A DNA stretch of 16,811 bases. It comes from Burkholderiaceae bacterium. Its GTDB lineage: Bacteria > Pseudomonadota > Gammaproteobacteria > Burkholderiales > Burkholderiaceae_C. The stretch's first letter is position 1. Each line of letters begins with the position of its first letter. The position numbers and the translations under genes are program-made. Under the pieces are notes generated by a model. That model was not told the DNA's origin. It saw nothing but the letters and a program-made list of their open reading frames with translations, and searched no databases. The stretch is from NCBI GenBank assembly GCA_029864165.1, contig JAOTTZ010000007.1, forward strand, positions 1-16,811. The letters are read 5' to 3'. Below are positions 7,429-14,829 of this stretch, piece by piece.

Positions 7429-8051
7429 TGCCATTCAAGACCGATCAGGAGGCGTTCTGGGCGGGTGACTTCGGCACCGAGTACATAGCGCGCAACGCCA
7501 ATAGCCAGCTGCTCGCATCGAATCTACACTTCTTTGCCCACGCGCTCAAGGCAGCGGGCCGAGTCGAGTCGTGCGTAGAGTTCGGTGCCAACATCGGCAT
7601 GAATCTTCGTGCGTTGAAGCTGCTCTACCCTGAACTTGCCCTCAAAGGCGTCGAAATCAATCCGGATGCGGCTAAACAGCTCACCGAATTCTTAGGCGCG
7701 ACACAGACCTTTCATGGCTCGATCTTCGACTACCCAAACTCCGAGAAAGTAGACCTCGCGTTCGTCAAGGGAGTATTGATTCACATCAACCCCAATATGC
7801 TTGCGCTGACCTACAACAAACTCTACGAAGCCTCTCAGCGTTGGGTCCTAGTGTGCGAGTACTACAACCCTACGCCAACATCGATCCCGTACCGCGGCCA
7901 TACCGACCGCTTGTTCAAACGTGACTTCGCCGGAGAGATGCTCGACACCTTCGCCGACCTGCAACTGGTGGACTATGGCTTCGCCTACCGCCGCGATCCT
8001 GCTTTCCCGCAAGACGACATCGCGTGGTTTTTAATGGAAAAGAAGGCCTAG
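7428..8051 (+). CDS. Pseudaminic acid biosynthesis-associated methylase
   Basis: Class I SAM-dependent methyltransferase of 207 residues. The opening KTDQEAFWAGDFGTEYIARN (residues 4-23) is the hallmark of the family named pseudaminic acid biosynthesis-associated methylase. SAM motif I is CVEFGANIGMNL (49-60), and an acidic residue after the second strand occurs in KGVEINPDAA. FVKGVLIHINP resembles the motif after strand 4. Family members occur in pseudaminic and legionaminic acid loci, but the atom methylated has not been established to my knowledge. It may methylate a hydroxyl, the N-acyl group or the acetamidino nitrogen. It sits between the CMP-transferase and the amidination trio, with TGATG coupling upstream and 2 bases before the next start. 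The same frame stays open back to 7074, but that part lies in the upstream gene and is not the true N-terminus. Confidence 0.85.
   Translation: MPFKTDQEAFWAGDFGTEYIARNANSQLLASNLHFFAHALKAAGRVESCVEFGANIGMNLRALKLLYPELALKGVEINPDAAKQLTEFLGATQTFHGSIFDYPNSEKVDLAFVKGVLIHINPNMLALTYNKLYEASQRWVLVCEYYNPTPTSIPYRGHTDRLFKRDFAGEMLDTFADLQLVDYGFAYRRDPAFPQDDIAWFLMEKKA
8041..8046 (+). promoter_or_regulatory. Shine-Dalgarno AGAAGG for the amidotransferase gene
   Basis: AGAAGG ends 7 bases before ATG 8054 and lies inside the last codons of the methylase. It supports ATG 8054 over the in-frame ATG 8024, which would add ten residues and is not followed by family sequence. Confidence 0.55.
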
Positions 8052-8053
8052 AC

Positions 8054-9202
8054 ATGCTGAAGTATTGCGTCCGATGCGTGATGCCGCATACCAAGCCCGA
8101 CCTGCACATTGACGATGAGGGCGTGTGCAACGCGTGTCGAGCTTTCGAGCAGCGCCAGCATGTCGACTGGGGCAAGCGGCGCGAAGAACTGTTAGGCCTG
8201 CTACAAAAATACCGGCGCGACGGAGTGAACTGGGACTGCGTTGTGCCCGTTAGCGGTGGCAAGGACAGCACCTACCAGGTGGTGCGCACGCTGCAACTAG
8301 GGCTGAACCCTCTGTGCGTGACGTCAACGACCTGCGATTTGTCTGCGATCGGCCGCAAGAACATCGAGAACATCAAGCACCTTGGCGTCGACCATGTCGA
8401 GTTCACGCCGAACCCCGTGGTGCGCGCCAAGCTCAACCGTATTGGCTTGACCGAAGTCGGCGATATCTCGTGGCCCGAACACGTGGGTATTTTCACCATC
8501 CCGGTGCGTGCCGCAGTCCAGTTCAACGTGCCGCTGATCGTATGGGGTGAAAACTCGCAGCACGAATATGGCGGACCAGCCGCCGCCGCGGAAAACAACG
8601 TCCTCAATCGCCGCTGGCTGGAGGAGTTTGGCGGCCTGCTGGGCCTGCGCGTGAACGACCTGTCGGAGACCTACGGTATCGAGCGGCGCCATCTGCTGCC
8701 TTACCAATACCCAAGCGACGACGAGTTGCAGCGCGTGGGTGTGACGGGGCTGTTTCTCGGCCACTACTTACCGTGGGACGGCCTGTCGAACGCGCTCATT
8801 GCGCAAGCCAAGGGCCTTACAACTTTCGATCGCGCTGTCGAAGGGTCGATGGTGAACTACGAAAACCTGGACAACCACCAAACCGGTATTCACGACTACT
8901 TCAAGTTTTTGAAGTTCGGCTTTTCGCGCGCCACTGATATCGCATGCCTGCATTTGCGCCGAGATCGCATGTCGCGCCAAGACGCGCTGGAGATCGTGCG
9001 CGAGCGTGACGGCAAGTTTCCCTGGACCTACCTCGGAAAACCTATCGGCGAGACTCTCACACCGCTGGATCTTACGATTGACGAGTTCATCAAGATCTGC
9101 GACAAGTTCACTAACAAGAAGATCTTCAAGCGCGACGCATCCGGCGCCCTGGTGAAAGACAAGCATGGCAATCTGGAGAAGCTGAACTACGACAATCCAT
9201 GA
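8054..9202 (+). CDS. pseA: N-acetyl sugar amidotransferase (PseA/WbpG/WbuX family)
   Basis: ATP-pyrophosphatase-type enzyme of 382 residues that works with HisH-like and HisF-like partners to turn an N-acetyl group of a sugar into an acetamidino group. The N-terminus MLKYCVRCVMPHTKPD and Cys pairs C5/C8 and C25/C28 form the zinc-ribbon-like knuckle typical of the family. The PP-loop SGGKDS (67-72) binds ATP to activate the acetamido carbonyl. WGENSQHEYGG and LGHYLPWDG are further family segments. In Pseudomonas aeruginosa the same three-gene order (wbpG-hisH2-hisF2) serves O-antigen, and PseA of Campylobacter serves pseudaminic acid, giving a 7-acetamidino product. The cluster context makes a Pse5Ac7Am-type product likely, though which nitrogen is modified is inferred. 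The stop overlaps the next start as ATGA. The symbol is given by context. Confidence 0.88.
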   Translation: MLKYCVRCVMPHTKPDLHIDDEGVCNACRAFEQRQHVDWGKRREELLGLLQKYRRDGVNWDCVVPVSGGKDSTYQVVRTLQLGLNPLCVTSTTCDLSAIGRKNIENIKHLGVDHVEFTPNPVVRAKLNRIGLTEVGDISWPEHVGIFTIPVRAAVQFNVPLIVWGENSQHEYGGPAAAAENNVLNRRWLEEFGGLLGLRVNDLSETYGIERRHLLPYQYPSDDELQRVGVTGLFLGHYLPWDGLSNALIAQAKGLTTFDRAVEGSMVNYENLDNHQTGIHDYFKFLKFGFSRATDIACLHLRRDRMSRQDALEIVRERDGKFPWTYLGKPIGETLTPLDLTIDEFIKICDKFTNKKIFKRDASGALVKDKHGNLEKLNYDNP

Positions 9203-9819
9203 ACGTCGCCATCGTCAACTACGGCATGGGCAACCTAGGCTCGGTGCGCCGGGCGCTTGAAGACTTGGGTGCTCGTGCGTTAATCGTCGAGCATCCGGCC
9301 GCGCTGTTTGATGCCAACCGGATCGTCCTGCCAGGTGTTGGCGCTTTCTCCGAGGGCATGTCGCGCCTGCAAGATGGTGGCTGGATAGAAACGCTGCAAA
9401 GACTCGTGAGTGACGGCAGGCCGCTGTTGGGCATCTGTCTAGGCATGCAAATGCTGGCGACCAGCGGCGAGGAAGGCGGCGCAAACCCGGGTCTCGACCT
9501 GGTTCCTGGTCGGGTGCGCAGGCTCGATTTACTCGGCTGTGAATTACAAATTCCGCATGTCGGCTGGAACGACATTGTGTTTGAGCACCCTGGGAACTTG
9601 TTCAAACATATACCGCTGCATTCGAACTTCTATTTCGTCCACAGCTTTGCGTTCATCGCCGACTCGCCGAACGACGTCGTGGCAACCACCGACTACGGTG
9701 TCCCCGTCGTTGCCGCTGTGCAGCGCCAGAACACCTTTGGCACGCAGTTTCACCCTGAGAAGAGCTCTAAGGCCGGGCGACAACTGCTGCGTAATTTCCT
9801 GGATTTCACGCCGTGCTGA
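9199..9819 (+). CDS. hisH: HisH-like glutaminase subunit for sugar amidination
   Basis: Class I glutamine amidotransferase of 206 residues that releases ammonia from glutamine and channels it to the HisF-like partner. The N-terminus IVNYGMGNLGSV is typical of HisH. The triad is intact: nucleophile Cys80 in LGICLGMQM, and His185 and Glu187 in GTQFHPEKS. It resembles histidine-biosynthesis HisH, but its place between an N-acetyl sugar amidotransferase and a divergent HisF assigns it to the acetamidino pathway (WbuY/HisH2 role). ATG 9199 overlaps the previous stop by 4 bases (ATGA), and the next GTG start overlaps its own end by 7 bases. Both imply coupled translation and a stoichiometric complex. 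No other his genes are nearby. This is a paralogue, so the true histidine hisH should lie elsewhere in the genome. Confidence 0.9.
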   Translation: MNVAIVNYGMGNLGSVRRALEDLGARALIVEHPAALFDANRIVLPGVGAFSEGMSRLQDGGWIETLQRLVSDGRPLLGICLGMQMLATSGEEGGANPGLDLVPGRVRRLDLLGCELQIPHVGWNDIVFEHPGNLFKHIPLHSNFYFVHSFAFIADSPNDVVATTDYGVPVVAAVQRQNTFGTQFHPEKSSKAGRQLLRNFLDFTPC

Positions 9820-10586
9820 AGGTCCGCATCATTCCTACGCTGCTGTGGAAAAGCTTCGGATTGGTCAAGGGTGTGGCGTTCAACAGCTGGCGCCGCGTCG
9901 GCCCGGTGCTGCCGACCCTCAAGGTATACAACGCACGGGACGTCGACGAGCTGGTGCTTGTCGACATCATGGCATCGCAGCTGGGCGACGCGCCCGATCA
10001 TGAGTCGGTGGCCGACTTTTCCGACGAGTGTTCGGTACCCCTGACCGTCGGCGGCGGCATCACATCGCTGCCGCAGATCGTTGGTTTATTGCGCGCCGGC
10101 GCTGACAAGATCAGCATGAACAGCGCTATCTTTGCGCGCCCCGAACTGATCGATGAGGCCGCGGCGCAATTCGGCACTCAGTGCGTTGTGGCCAGCGTAG
10201 ACGCGCGCCGACATGACGACGGGGCGTATTCCGTCTATAGCCATTGCGGCACTCGCGACACCGGACGAGACCCGGCGATCTGGGCACGCGAGCTGGCTTT
10301 GCGAGGCGCCGGCGAGATACTCCTCACGTCGATTGATCGCGACGGCACGATGCAGGGCTACGATCTAAATCTCGTTGAGCGTGTTGCTCAAGCAGTCCGT
10401 ATCCCGGTCATCGCATCCGGCGGCGCAAGCAGCTACCAAGACATGGTGCAAGTCGTGAAACAGGCTGGTGCCTCCGCGGTGGCCGCCGCAAGCATCTTTC
10501 ATTTCACCGAGCAAACGCCTGCCGGAGCCAAGCACGCACTGCACGCCGCTGGGATCCCAGTGCGCATGAACTTCGTCGCAGTGTGA
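9813..10586 (+). CDS. hisF: HisF-like subunit for sugar acetamidino formation (WbuZ/AglZ type)
   Basis: Beta/alpha barrel of 257 residues expected to pair with the HisH-like subunit and deliver ammonia to the activated sugar. Family segments are RIIPTLL at the first strand, VGGGITS, ASVDARR and LLTSIDRDGT, and ASGGA near the second phosphate site. In canonical HisF the residues Asp11 and Asp130 act in the cyclase reaction. Here residue 11 is Leu, while the Asp of ASVDARR, equivalent to Asp130, is kept. The PCLDVKDGRVVKG stretch of canonical HisF is PTLLWKSFGLVKG. This fits loss of imidazole-glycerol-phosphate synthesis and retention of ammonia handling. GTG 9813 is the start, overlapping the upstream gene by 7 bases, and the end overlaps the next gene as GTGA. 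The amidination role is inferred from these changes and from context. Confidence 0.88.
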   Translation: MLKVRIIPTLLWKSFGLVKGVAFNSWRRVGPVLPTLKVYNARDVDELVLVDIMASQLGDAPDHESVADFSDECSVPLTVGGGITSLPQIVGLLRAGADKISMNSAIFARPELIDEAAAQFGTQCVVASVDARRHDDGAYSVYSHCGTRDTGRDPAIWARELALRGAGEILLTSIDRDGTMQGYDLNLVERVAQAVRIPVIASGGASSYQDMVQVVKQAGASAVAAASIFHFTEQTPAGAKHALHAAGIPVRMNFVAV

Positions 10587-12124
10587 ACGCAACTACTTTG
10601 CGCATCGCACTGCGCGCCGACGCGTCAACCCTTTGCGGAACCGGTCACGTAAGACGATGTCTTTCGCTGGCCGCCGCTTTGCGCGAAATCGGCGCCGAGG
10701 TGCGGCTGGTGACACGTCGCCTGGGGTTGGACATGAGCGCCATGGCATGCATGGCGGGCGTCGATTCACACCTGCTTTCGGCGCCGACAAGCACCTTTGC
10801 TTCACATGACAAGGTGCCCCACGCCACCTGGGCCGGCGTCGATTGGCGGCAGGACGCAGCGCAGACCACCGATGCGCTGCTAGCCTGGGAACCTGACTGC
10901 GTGGTGGTGGACCACTACGCGTTCGACGCCCGTTGGCATCGACACGTGGCGGACCAACTAGGCGCGCGAATTGCGGCCATCGACGACCTGGCCGACCGAT
11001 CCTTAGAGGTTCAGTACCTCATCGATCACAATCTCAGCCGGGATCATCACGAGAAATACCGGACCTGGATTGGACCGCATACCACTGTCTTGGGTGGCCC
11101 GCGTTTCGCGTTGTTGGGTCCCTCCTACTCTACCCTCCAGCCGCTGCGCGTCGACGATACAGTGAACAGTATCGGAATCTTCATGGGCGGAGTGGACGCT
11201 GCCAACCTCAGCACGCTCGCTTTGCAAGCGTGCCGTGAGTATGCCGGCTTCACCGGCCCCATTGAGATCGCGGCCACACCGGCGTACCCTCACCTTGCGT
11301 TTCTGGCCGGCCTCGCGTGCCGCTGGCCAGACACTACGGTGGTATGCGACCTTCCCGATCTCTCTGGTTTTTTTACGCGCCACGACCTACAGATAGGCGC
11401 CGGTGGCGGCGCCACTTGGGAACGTTGCTGCGCTGGCGCCCCTACGCTGACGCTGACAGCTGCGGCCAATCAAAGGGCTGTGATACCGGCGCTCGCAGAC
11501 TTAGGCGCCGTCGCCACGCTTGAGTACAAGGACGGAGAAGAATACAGCCCCGAAGTCATTGGCCTCGCGGTGTCTGCATTATTGAACCATCCTGCTCGCC
11601 GGCGCAATCTGGCCCGGTGCGCGCGCGCGCTGGTCGACGGACTGGGCGCGCGCAGAGTCGCGTTCGCGCTCGCGGCAGGTTCGCTGAAGCTGAGGCGGGC
11701 GTTGCCGAGCGATGCGGTGCGGACGTTTGCATGGCGCAACCATCCGAGCACACGCCGGTTTTCGCGCGATTCGCGCGAACTCACGCTCGAAGAGCACCGG
11801 AACTGGTGGCAAAGTATGTTGGCAGATCGCCAGCATGTACTATTCGTCGCCGACCTGGGTCCATACGACGTCGGTGTATTGCGGCTGGACTTGGATGGCG
11901 AGGATGCGGAGATATCGGTCTACCTTGACCCAGCCTTTACAGGCCTTGGGCTGGGGCAGGCCATGTTGCGGGCGGCGCAGCGCTGGGCACGGGACAACCC
12001 TACGCCGGCGATCAAGCGCTTGGTCGCCCACATTCTGCCCAGCAATGCGGTGTCGCGCAAGGCATTTACCAGCGTCGGGTTCGAACCGACCGAAGGGTAT
12101 TGGATATGGAACGTCGTCGCTTGA
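10583..12124 (+). CDS. pseG: Fused PseG hydrolase - PseH-like GNAT acetyltransferase
   Basis: Two-domain protein of 513 residues. Residues about 6-360 are PseG-like: RADASTLCGTGHVRRCLSL carries the loop with His22, equivalent to the catalytic His17 of Campylobacter PseG. LIDHNLSRD, LGGPRFALLGP and the UDP-side motif GAGGGATWERCCAGAP follow. This part would remove UDP from UDP-2,4-diacetamido-2,4,6-trideoxy-L-altrose. Residues 367-513 are a GNAT domain: LKLRRALPSDA start, DLGPYDVGVLRLD, a GLGLGQAMLRAAQRWA acetyl-CoA loop and SNAVSRKAFTSVGFEP. This part would N-acetylate the PseC product at C4, as PseH does, so the later step is encoded first. No separate pseH is present in the window. GTG 10583 overlaps the hisF-like stop (GTGA). 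There is a 28-base gap before pseI. An acyl group other than acetyl is possible. Confidence 0.88.
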   Translation: MNATTLRIALRADASTLCGTGHVRRCLSLAAALREIGAEVRLVTRRLGLDMSAMACMAGVDSHLLSAPTSTFASHDKVPHATWAGVDWRQDAAQTTDALLAWEPDCVVVDHYAFDARWHRHVADQLGARIAAIDDLADRSLEVQYLIDHNLSRDHHEKYRTWIGPHTTVLGGPRFALLGPSYSTLQPLRVDDTVNSIGIFMGGVDAANLSTLALQACREYAGFTGPIEIAATPAYPHLAFLAGLACRWPDTTVVCDLPDLSGFFTRHDLQIGAGGGATWERCCAGAPTLTLTAAANQRAVIPALADLGAVATLEYKDGEEYSPEVIGLAVSALLNHPARRRNLARCARALVDGLGARRVAFALAAGSLKLRRALPSDAVRTFAWRNHPSTRRFSRDSRELTLEEHRNWWQSMLADRQHVLFVADLGPYDVGVLRLDLDGEDAEISVYLDPAFTGLGLGQAMLRAAQRWARDNPTPAIKRLVAHILPSNAVSRKAFTSVGFEPTEGYWIWNVVA

Positions 12125-12141
12125 GCGAGCACAATAGCAAC

Positions 12142-12148
12142 GGAGGAG
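12142..12148 (+). promoter_or_regulatory. Strong Shine-Dalgarno GGAGGAG before pseI
   Basis: GGAGGAG ends 4 bases before GTG 12153 (six bases from its GGAGG core). It is the best ribosome binding site of the cluster and fixes the GTG as the pseI start, compensating for the weaker start codon. Confidence 0.7.
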
Positions 12149-12152
12149 CCCC

Positions 12153-13196
12153 GTGAAGATCGCTGAACGCGAGGTAGGCCTTGGGTCCAAGCCCTACCTG
12201 ATCGCAGAGATGTCGGGCAACCACAAACAATCGCTTCAACGTGCGCTGGCCATCGTCGACGCCGCGGCCATGGCGGGCGCTGATGCCATCAAGCTGCAAA
12301 CCTTCACGGCCGACACGATGACGCTTGACTTGCGGACGCCGGGCTTCGTGATCGAAGATGCCGCCAGCCCATGGGCGGGCCGCCAGCTGCACGAGCTTTA
12401 CAAGGAGGCACAGACACCGTGGGAGTGGCACGCTCCGATCATGGCGCGCGCGGCCAGCCATGGCATGCATTGCTTCAGCTCGCCGTTCGACGAAACGGCT
12501 GTTGATTTTCTGCAATCGTTGAACGTGCCCGCGTATAAAATTGCGTCGTTCGAATGCACCGATCTGCCGCTGATCCGCAAGGTGGCTAACGCCGGCAAGC
12601 CTATCATTATCTCCACCGGCATGGCCAGCGCAGCCGAGATCGACGAGGCGGTGCGCACTGCGCGCGGTGCCGGGTGCAAGGACGTGATCCTGCTCAAGTG
12701 CACCAGCACTTACCCGGCTACGCCGGAAGACACCAACCTTCGCACTATTGCGAACATGCGTGAGACTTTCGGCTGTGAAGTGGGCTTGTCCGACCACACG
12801 ATGGGTTGCGGGGTGGCGGTTGCCTCGGTTGCTCTGGGGGCGGTGATGATAGAGAAGCACTTCACGCTGCTCCGCGCGGACGGCGGCGTCGATGCGTCGT
12901 TTTCTCTAGAACCCGAGGAATTTGCGCTGCTGCGCCTGGAGACGGAGCGTGCTTGGCTGGGATTAGGGCGAATCACCTACGGTGGCACGGCGGCCGAAGA
13001 GCGTTCGCGAGCCTTTCGCCGTTCGATCTATGTGTCGCGCGAGACGCGCAAGGGGGAGCCGTTAACGCTCGATAACACGCGCATCGTTCGCCCTGGGTTT
13101 GGCTTGCCGCCGAAGTTCCACGAGCAGGTACTGGGGCGGCATATACGCCGTGACGCCGCGCCGGGCACCCCAGTGACCTGGGACCTGCTGGAATAA
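12153..13196 (+). CDS. pseI: Pseudaminic acid synthase
   Basis: NeuB-family enzyme of 347 residues that condenses PEP with 2,4-diacetamido-2,4,6-trideoxy-L-altrose to pseudaminic acid. The N-terminal barrel (about 15-265) shows IAEMSGNHKQSL, ADAIKLQTFTADTMT, FSSPFDETAVDFL, YKIASFE, ISTGMAS, LLKCTSTYPA, GLSDHTMG and MIEKHFTL with the metal-binding His region. The C-terminal SAF (antifreeze-like) domain (about 280-347) shows RRSIYVSRETRKGEPLT and VRPGFGLPP, closing the active site of the dimer partner. IAEMSGNHNQSL-type N-termini and TMTLD mark PseI, whereas sialic acid NeuB proteins differ there. Length is normal (about 340-350). It is separated from the PseG-PseH gene by 28 bases and has its own strong ribosome binding site. 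Assignment to PseI rather than legionaminic LegI rests on sequence style and on neighbouring PseB, PseC and PseG. Confidence 0.93.
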   Translation: MKIAEREVGLGSKPYLIAEMSGNHKQSLQRALAIVDAAAMAGADAIKLQTFTADTMTLDLRTPGFVIEDAASPWAGRQLHELYKEAQTPWEWHAPIMARAASHGMHCFSSPFDETAVDFLQSLNVPAYKIASFECTDLPLIRKVANAGKPIIISTGMASAAEIDEAVRTARGAGCKDVILLKCTSTYPATPEDTNLRTIANMRETFGCEVGLSDHTMGCGVAVASVALGAVMIEKHFTLLRADGGVDASFSLEPEEFALLRLETERAWLGLGRITYGGTAAEERSRAFRRSIYVSRETRKGEPLTLDNTRIVRPGFGLPPKFHEQVLGRHIRRDAAPGTPVTWDLLE

Positions 13197-13217
13197 GCGG
13201 CGCAGCCTGGATCGACA

Positions 13218-13790
13218 ATGCGATCATTGTTGACGACAATATACTTTCTCGCCGCCCGGTTGCTTCGTCAACCGAGGTATATGTCAAGACGCTGTCGCGT
13301 TGCGCTGAACAGCCGCATCGAGTTGGGCTGCGTTTTAGTAGACACTGTCGTGGGGCCCTATACCTACCTTGGCGCCAGCGTTCACCTGAACACCACCCGC
13401 GTTGGTAATTACTGCTCCATCGCAGCGGGTGCCAAAGTTGGTGGCATGGAGCATTCGTGGTGGTGGGGTAGCACGTCGCCGCGCATCAGCGCGAAGAACA
13501 TCCACGGCCGGACGACGGAAATTGAGGACGATGTTTGGGTAGGCTCGAATGCTGTGATTCGCCAAGGGGTAAAGGTCGGCCGGGGCGCGGTGATCGGTGC
13601 GGGTGCTGTCGTCCTCGCCGATGTGGCACCGTATAGCATCGTCGCCGGAGTACCGGCCAAACTGATCCGCCAGCGCTTCGCAGATGATCTCGTGCGCCAG
13701 GTCGAGGCCACCCGGTTTTGGGAGCAAACTCCCAGACGCGCTCGCGCTCTGCTCGATGCGATTGACTTTCCCGACACGCCGGTGACCTGA
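13218..13790 (+). CDS. Left-handed beta-helix acyltransferase (CatB-like)
   Basis: Hexapeptide-repeat acyltransferase of 190 residues, probably a cytoplasmic trimer using acetyl-CoA or another acyl-CoA. Imperfect hexapeptide repeats run from about residue 35 to 75 (VVGPYTYLGASVHL, VGNYCSIAAGAKVGG) and again at 100-145 (IEDDVWVGSNAVIRQGVKV, VIGAGAVVLADVAP, IVAGVPAKLI). A long insert between the blocks carries His79 in GGMEHSWWWG, where xenobiotic/CatB-type acetyltransferases have their catalytic His. A hydrophobic N-terminal stretch (LLTTIYFLAARLL) may associate with the membrane but is short. The acceptor cannot be read; a hydroxyl of a glycan residue or of the nonulosonate is plausible, since N-acetylation is covered by the GNAT domain. 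It lies 21 bases after pseI without a clear Shine-Dalgarno. Confidence 0.8.
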   Translation: MRSLLTTIYFLAARLLRQPRYMSRRCRVALNSRIELGCVLVDTVVGPYTYLGASVHLNTTRVGNYCSIAAGAKVGGMEHSWWWGSTSPRISAKNIHGRTTEIEDDVWVGSNAVIRQGVKVGRGAVIGAGAVVLADVAPYSIVAGVPAKLIRQRFADDLVRQVEATRFWEQTPRRARALLDAIDFPDTPVT

Positions 13791-13806
13791 TGTCACAGTA
13801 CGACCC

Positions 13807-14829
13807 ATGCAAACACCGAAGACAAGCATCATCGTTCCTTGCCGCAACGAGGAGTGTCACGTGGAAGTCGCGCTCGCGTCGATGCTTGCCCAGCAGGGTG
13901 TGGGGGGCGGCTTTGAGATCATCGTTGCCGACGGCCGCAGCAATGACGGCACTCGGAAAATCCTTGATCGCATGGCGGCGGCCAGTCAAAACTTGCGAGT
14001 CATCGACAACCCGCGCCAGATCGTTTCAACCGGGCTGAACCTTGCGATCCACGCTGCGCGGGGCGAGGTCATTGTGCGTATGGACGGGCACGCCTGCTAT
14101 GCGCCGGATTACGTAGCCTGCTGTCTCGATGCTCTCGCCGCCAGTGAGGCGCAAAACGTCGGCGGCCCAGCGCTGACGCAGGCCAGTGGCTTCATACAGG
14201 AAGCCAATGCGCTAGCCTACCACTCTGCGTTTTCGGTCGGCGGGGCTCGGTTCCATGACCCAGCTTATGAAGGCTGGGTCGACACCGTCACTTACGGTTG
14301 TTGGCGTAAACAGACCCTGGTCGATCTTGGCTTTTTCGATGAGGAGCTGGTACGCAACCAGGACGATGAACTCAACCTCAGGCTGGTGCGCTCTGGCGGG
14401 CGAATCTGGCAGACACCGAAGATCCGCTCTTGGTACGTGCCGCGCGCTTCGCTCGCGGCGCTGTTCCGGCAGTACGCTCAATACGGCTACTGGAAGGTGC
14501 GGGTCATCCAAAAGCATAGGCTGCCGGCATCTGTTCGCCACCTTGTTCCGGGGAGTTTTGTCGCTTGCCTGATCTTGCTCACCCCGTTGGCGTCGTTCTG
14601 GGCTTGGGCGCGTACCGCCCTTGGCGTGCTGCTGGGCCTGTACGTGCTGGCAAACCTGGGTGCCAGTGTCGTCACCTGTCGGCACCGCGAGAATTGGAAG
14701 TACTTGCCGGTCATGCCGGTGGTTTTCGCGGCCTACCATTTCGGCTACGGCTGGGGCTTCCTGCGAGGCGTGGCAGATTTCCTGGTATTCATGCGATCGC
14801 CTCAACAGGCAAGCAAACTGACACGCTGA
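13807..14829 (+). CDS. Family 2 glycosyltransferase, ExoA-like, with C-terminal membrane segments
   Basis: Inverting GT-A glycosyltransferase of 340 residues resembling the succinoglycan ExoA group. The catalytic domain starts TSIIVPCRNEECHVEVAL (6-23). VADGRSNDGT (40-49) is the nucleotide-binding region, MDGH (92-95) the metal-binding DxD-type site, and NQDDELNLRL (184-193) contains the catalytic-base acidic cluster. RQYAQYGYWKVRV (221-233) matches the Q-x-x-R-W-like region seen as QYxxYGxWK in ExoA relatives. Two or three hydrophobic segments (about 248-290 and 305-325) anchor it at the inner membrane, where it would extend a lipid-linked intermediate. The sugar donor is unknown. ATG 13807 lies 16 bases after the upstream stop; there is no obvious Shine-Dalgarno. 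The downstream gene starts immediately after its stop (TGAATG), showing tight coupling. Confidence 0.85.
   Translation: MQTPKTSIIVPCRNEECHVEVALASMLAQQGVGGGFEIIVADGRSNDGTRKILDRMAAASQNLRVIDNPRQIVSTGLNLAIHAARGEVIVRMDGHACYAPDYVACCLDALAASEAQNVGGPALTQASGFIQEANALAYHSAFSVGGARFHDPAYEGWVDTVTYGCWRKQTLVDLGFFDEELVRNQDDELNLRLVRSGGRIWQTPKIRSWYVPRASLAALFRQYAQYGYWKVRVIQKHRLPASVRHLVPGSFVACLILLTPLASFWAWARTALGVLLGLYVLANLGASVVTCRHRENWKYLPVMPVVFAAYHFGYGWGFLRGVADFLVFMRSPQQASKLTR

Noticed and set aside
12066..12860. 264-codon minus-strand open frame opposite the end of the PseG-PseH gene and pseI
   Set aside because: It lies wholly against strongly recognised plus-strand genes and its translation is rich in Arg/His in the manner of high-GC antisense frames.
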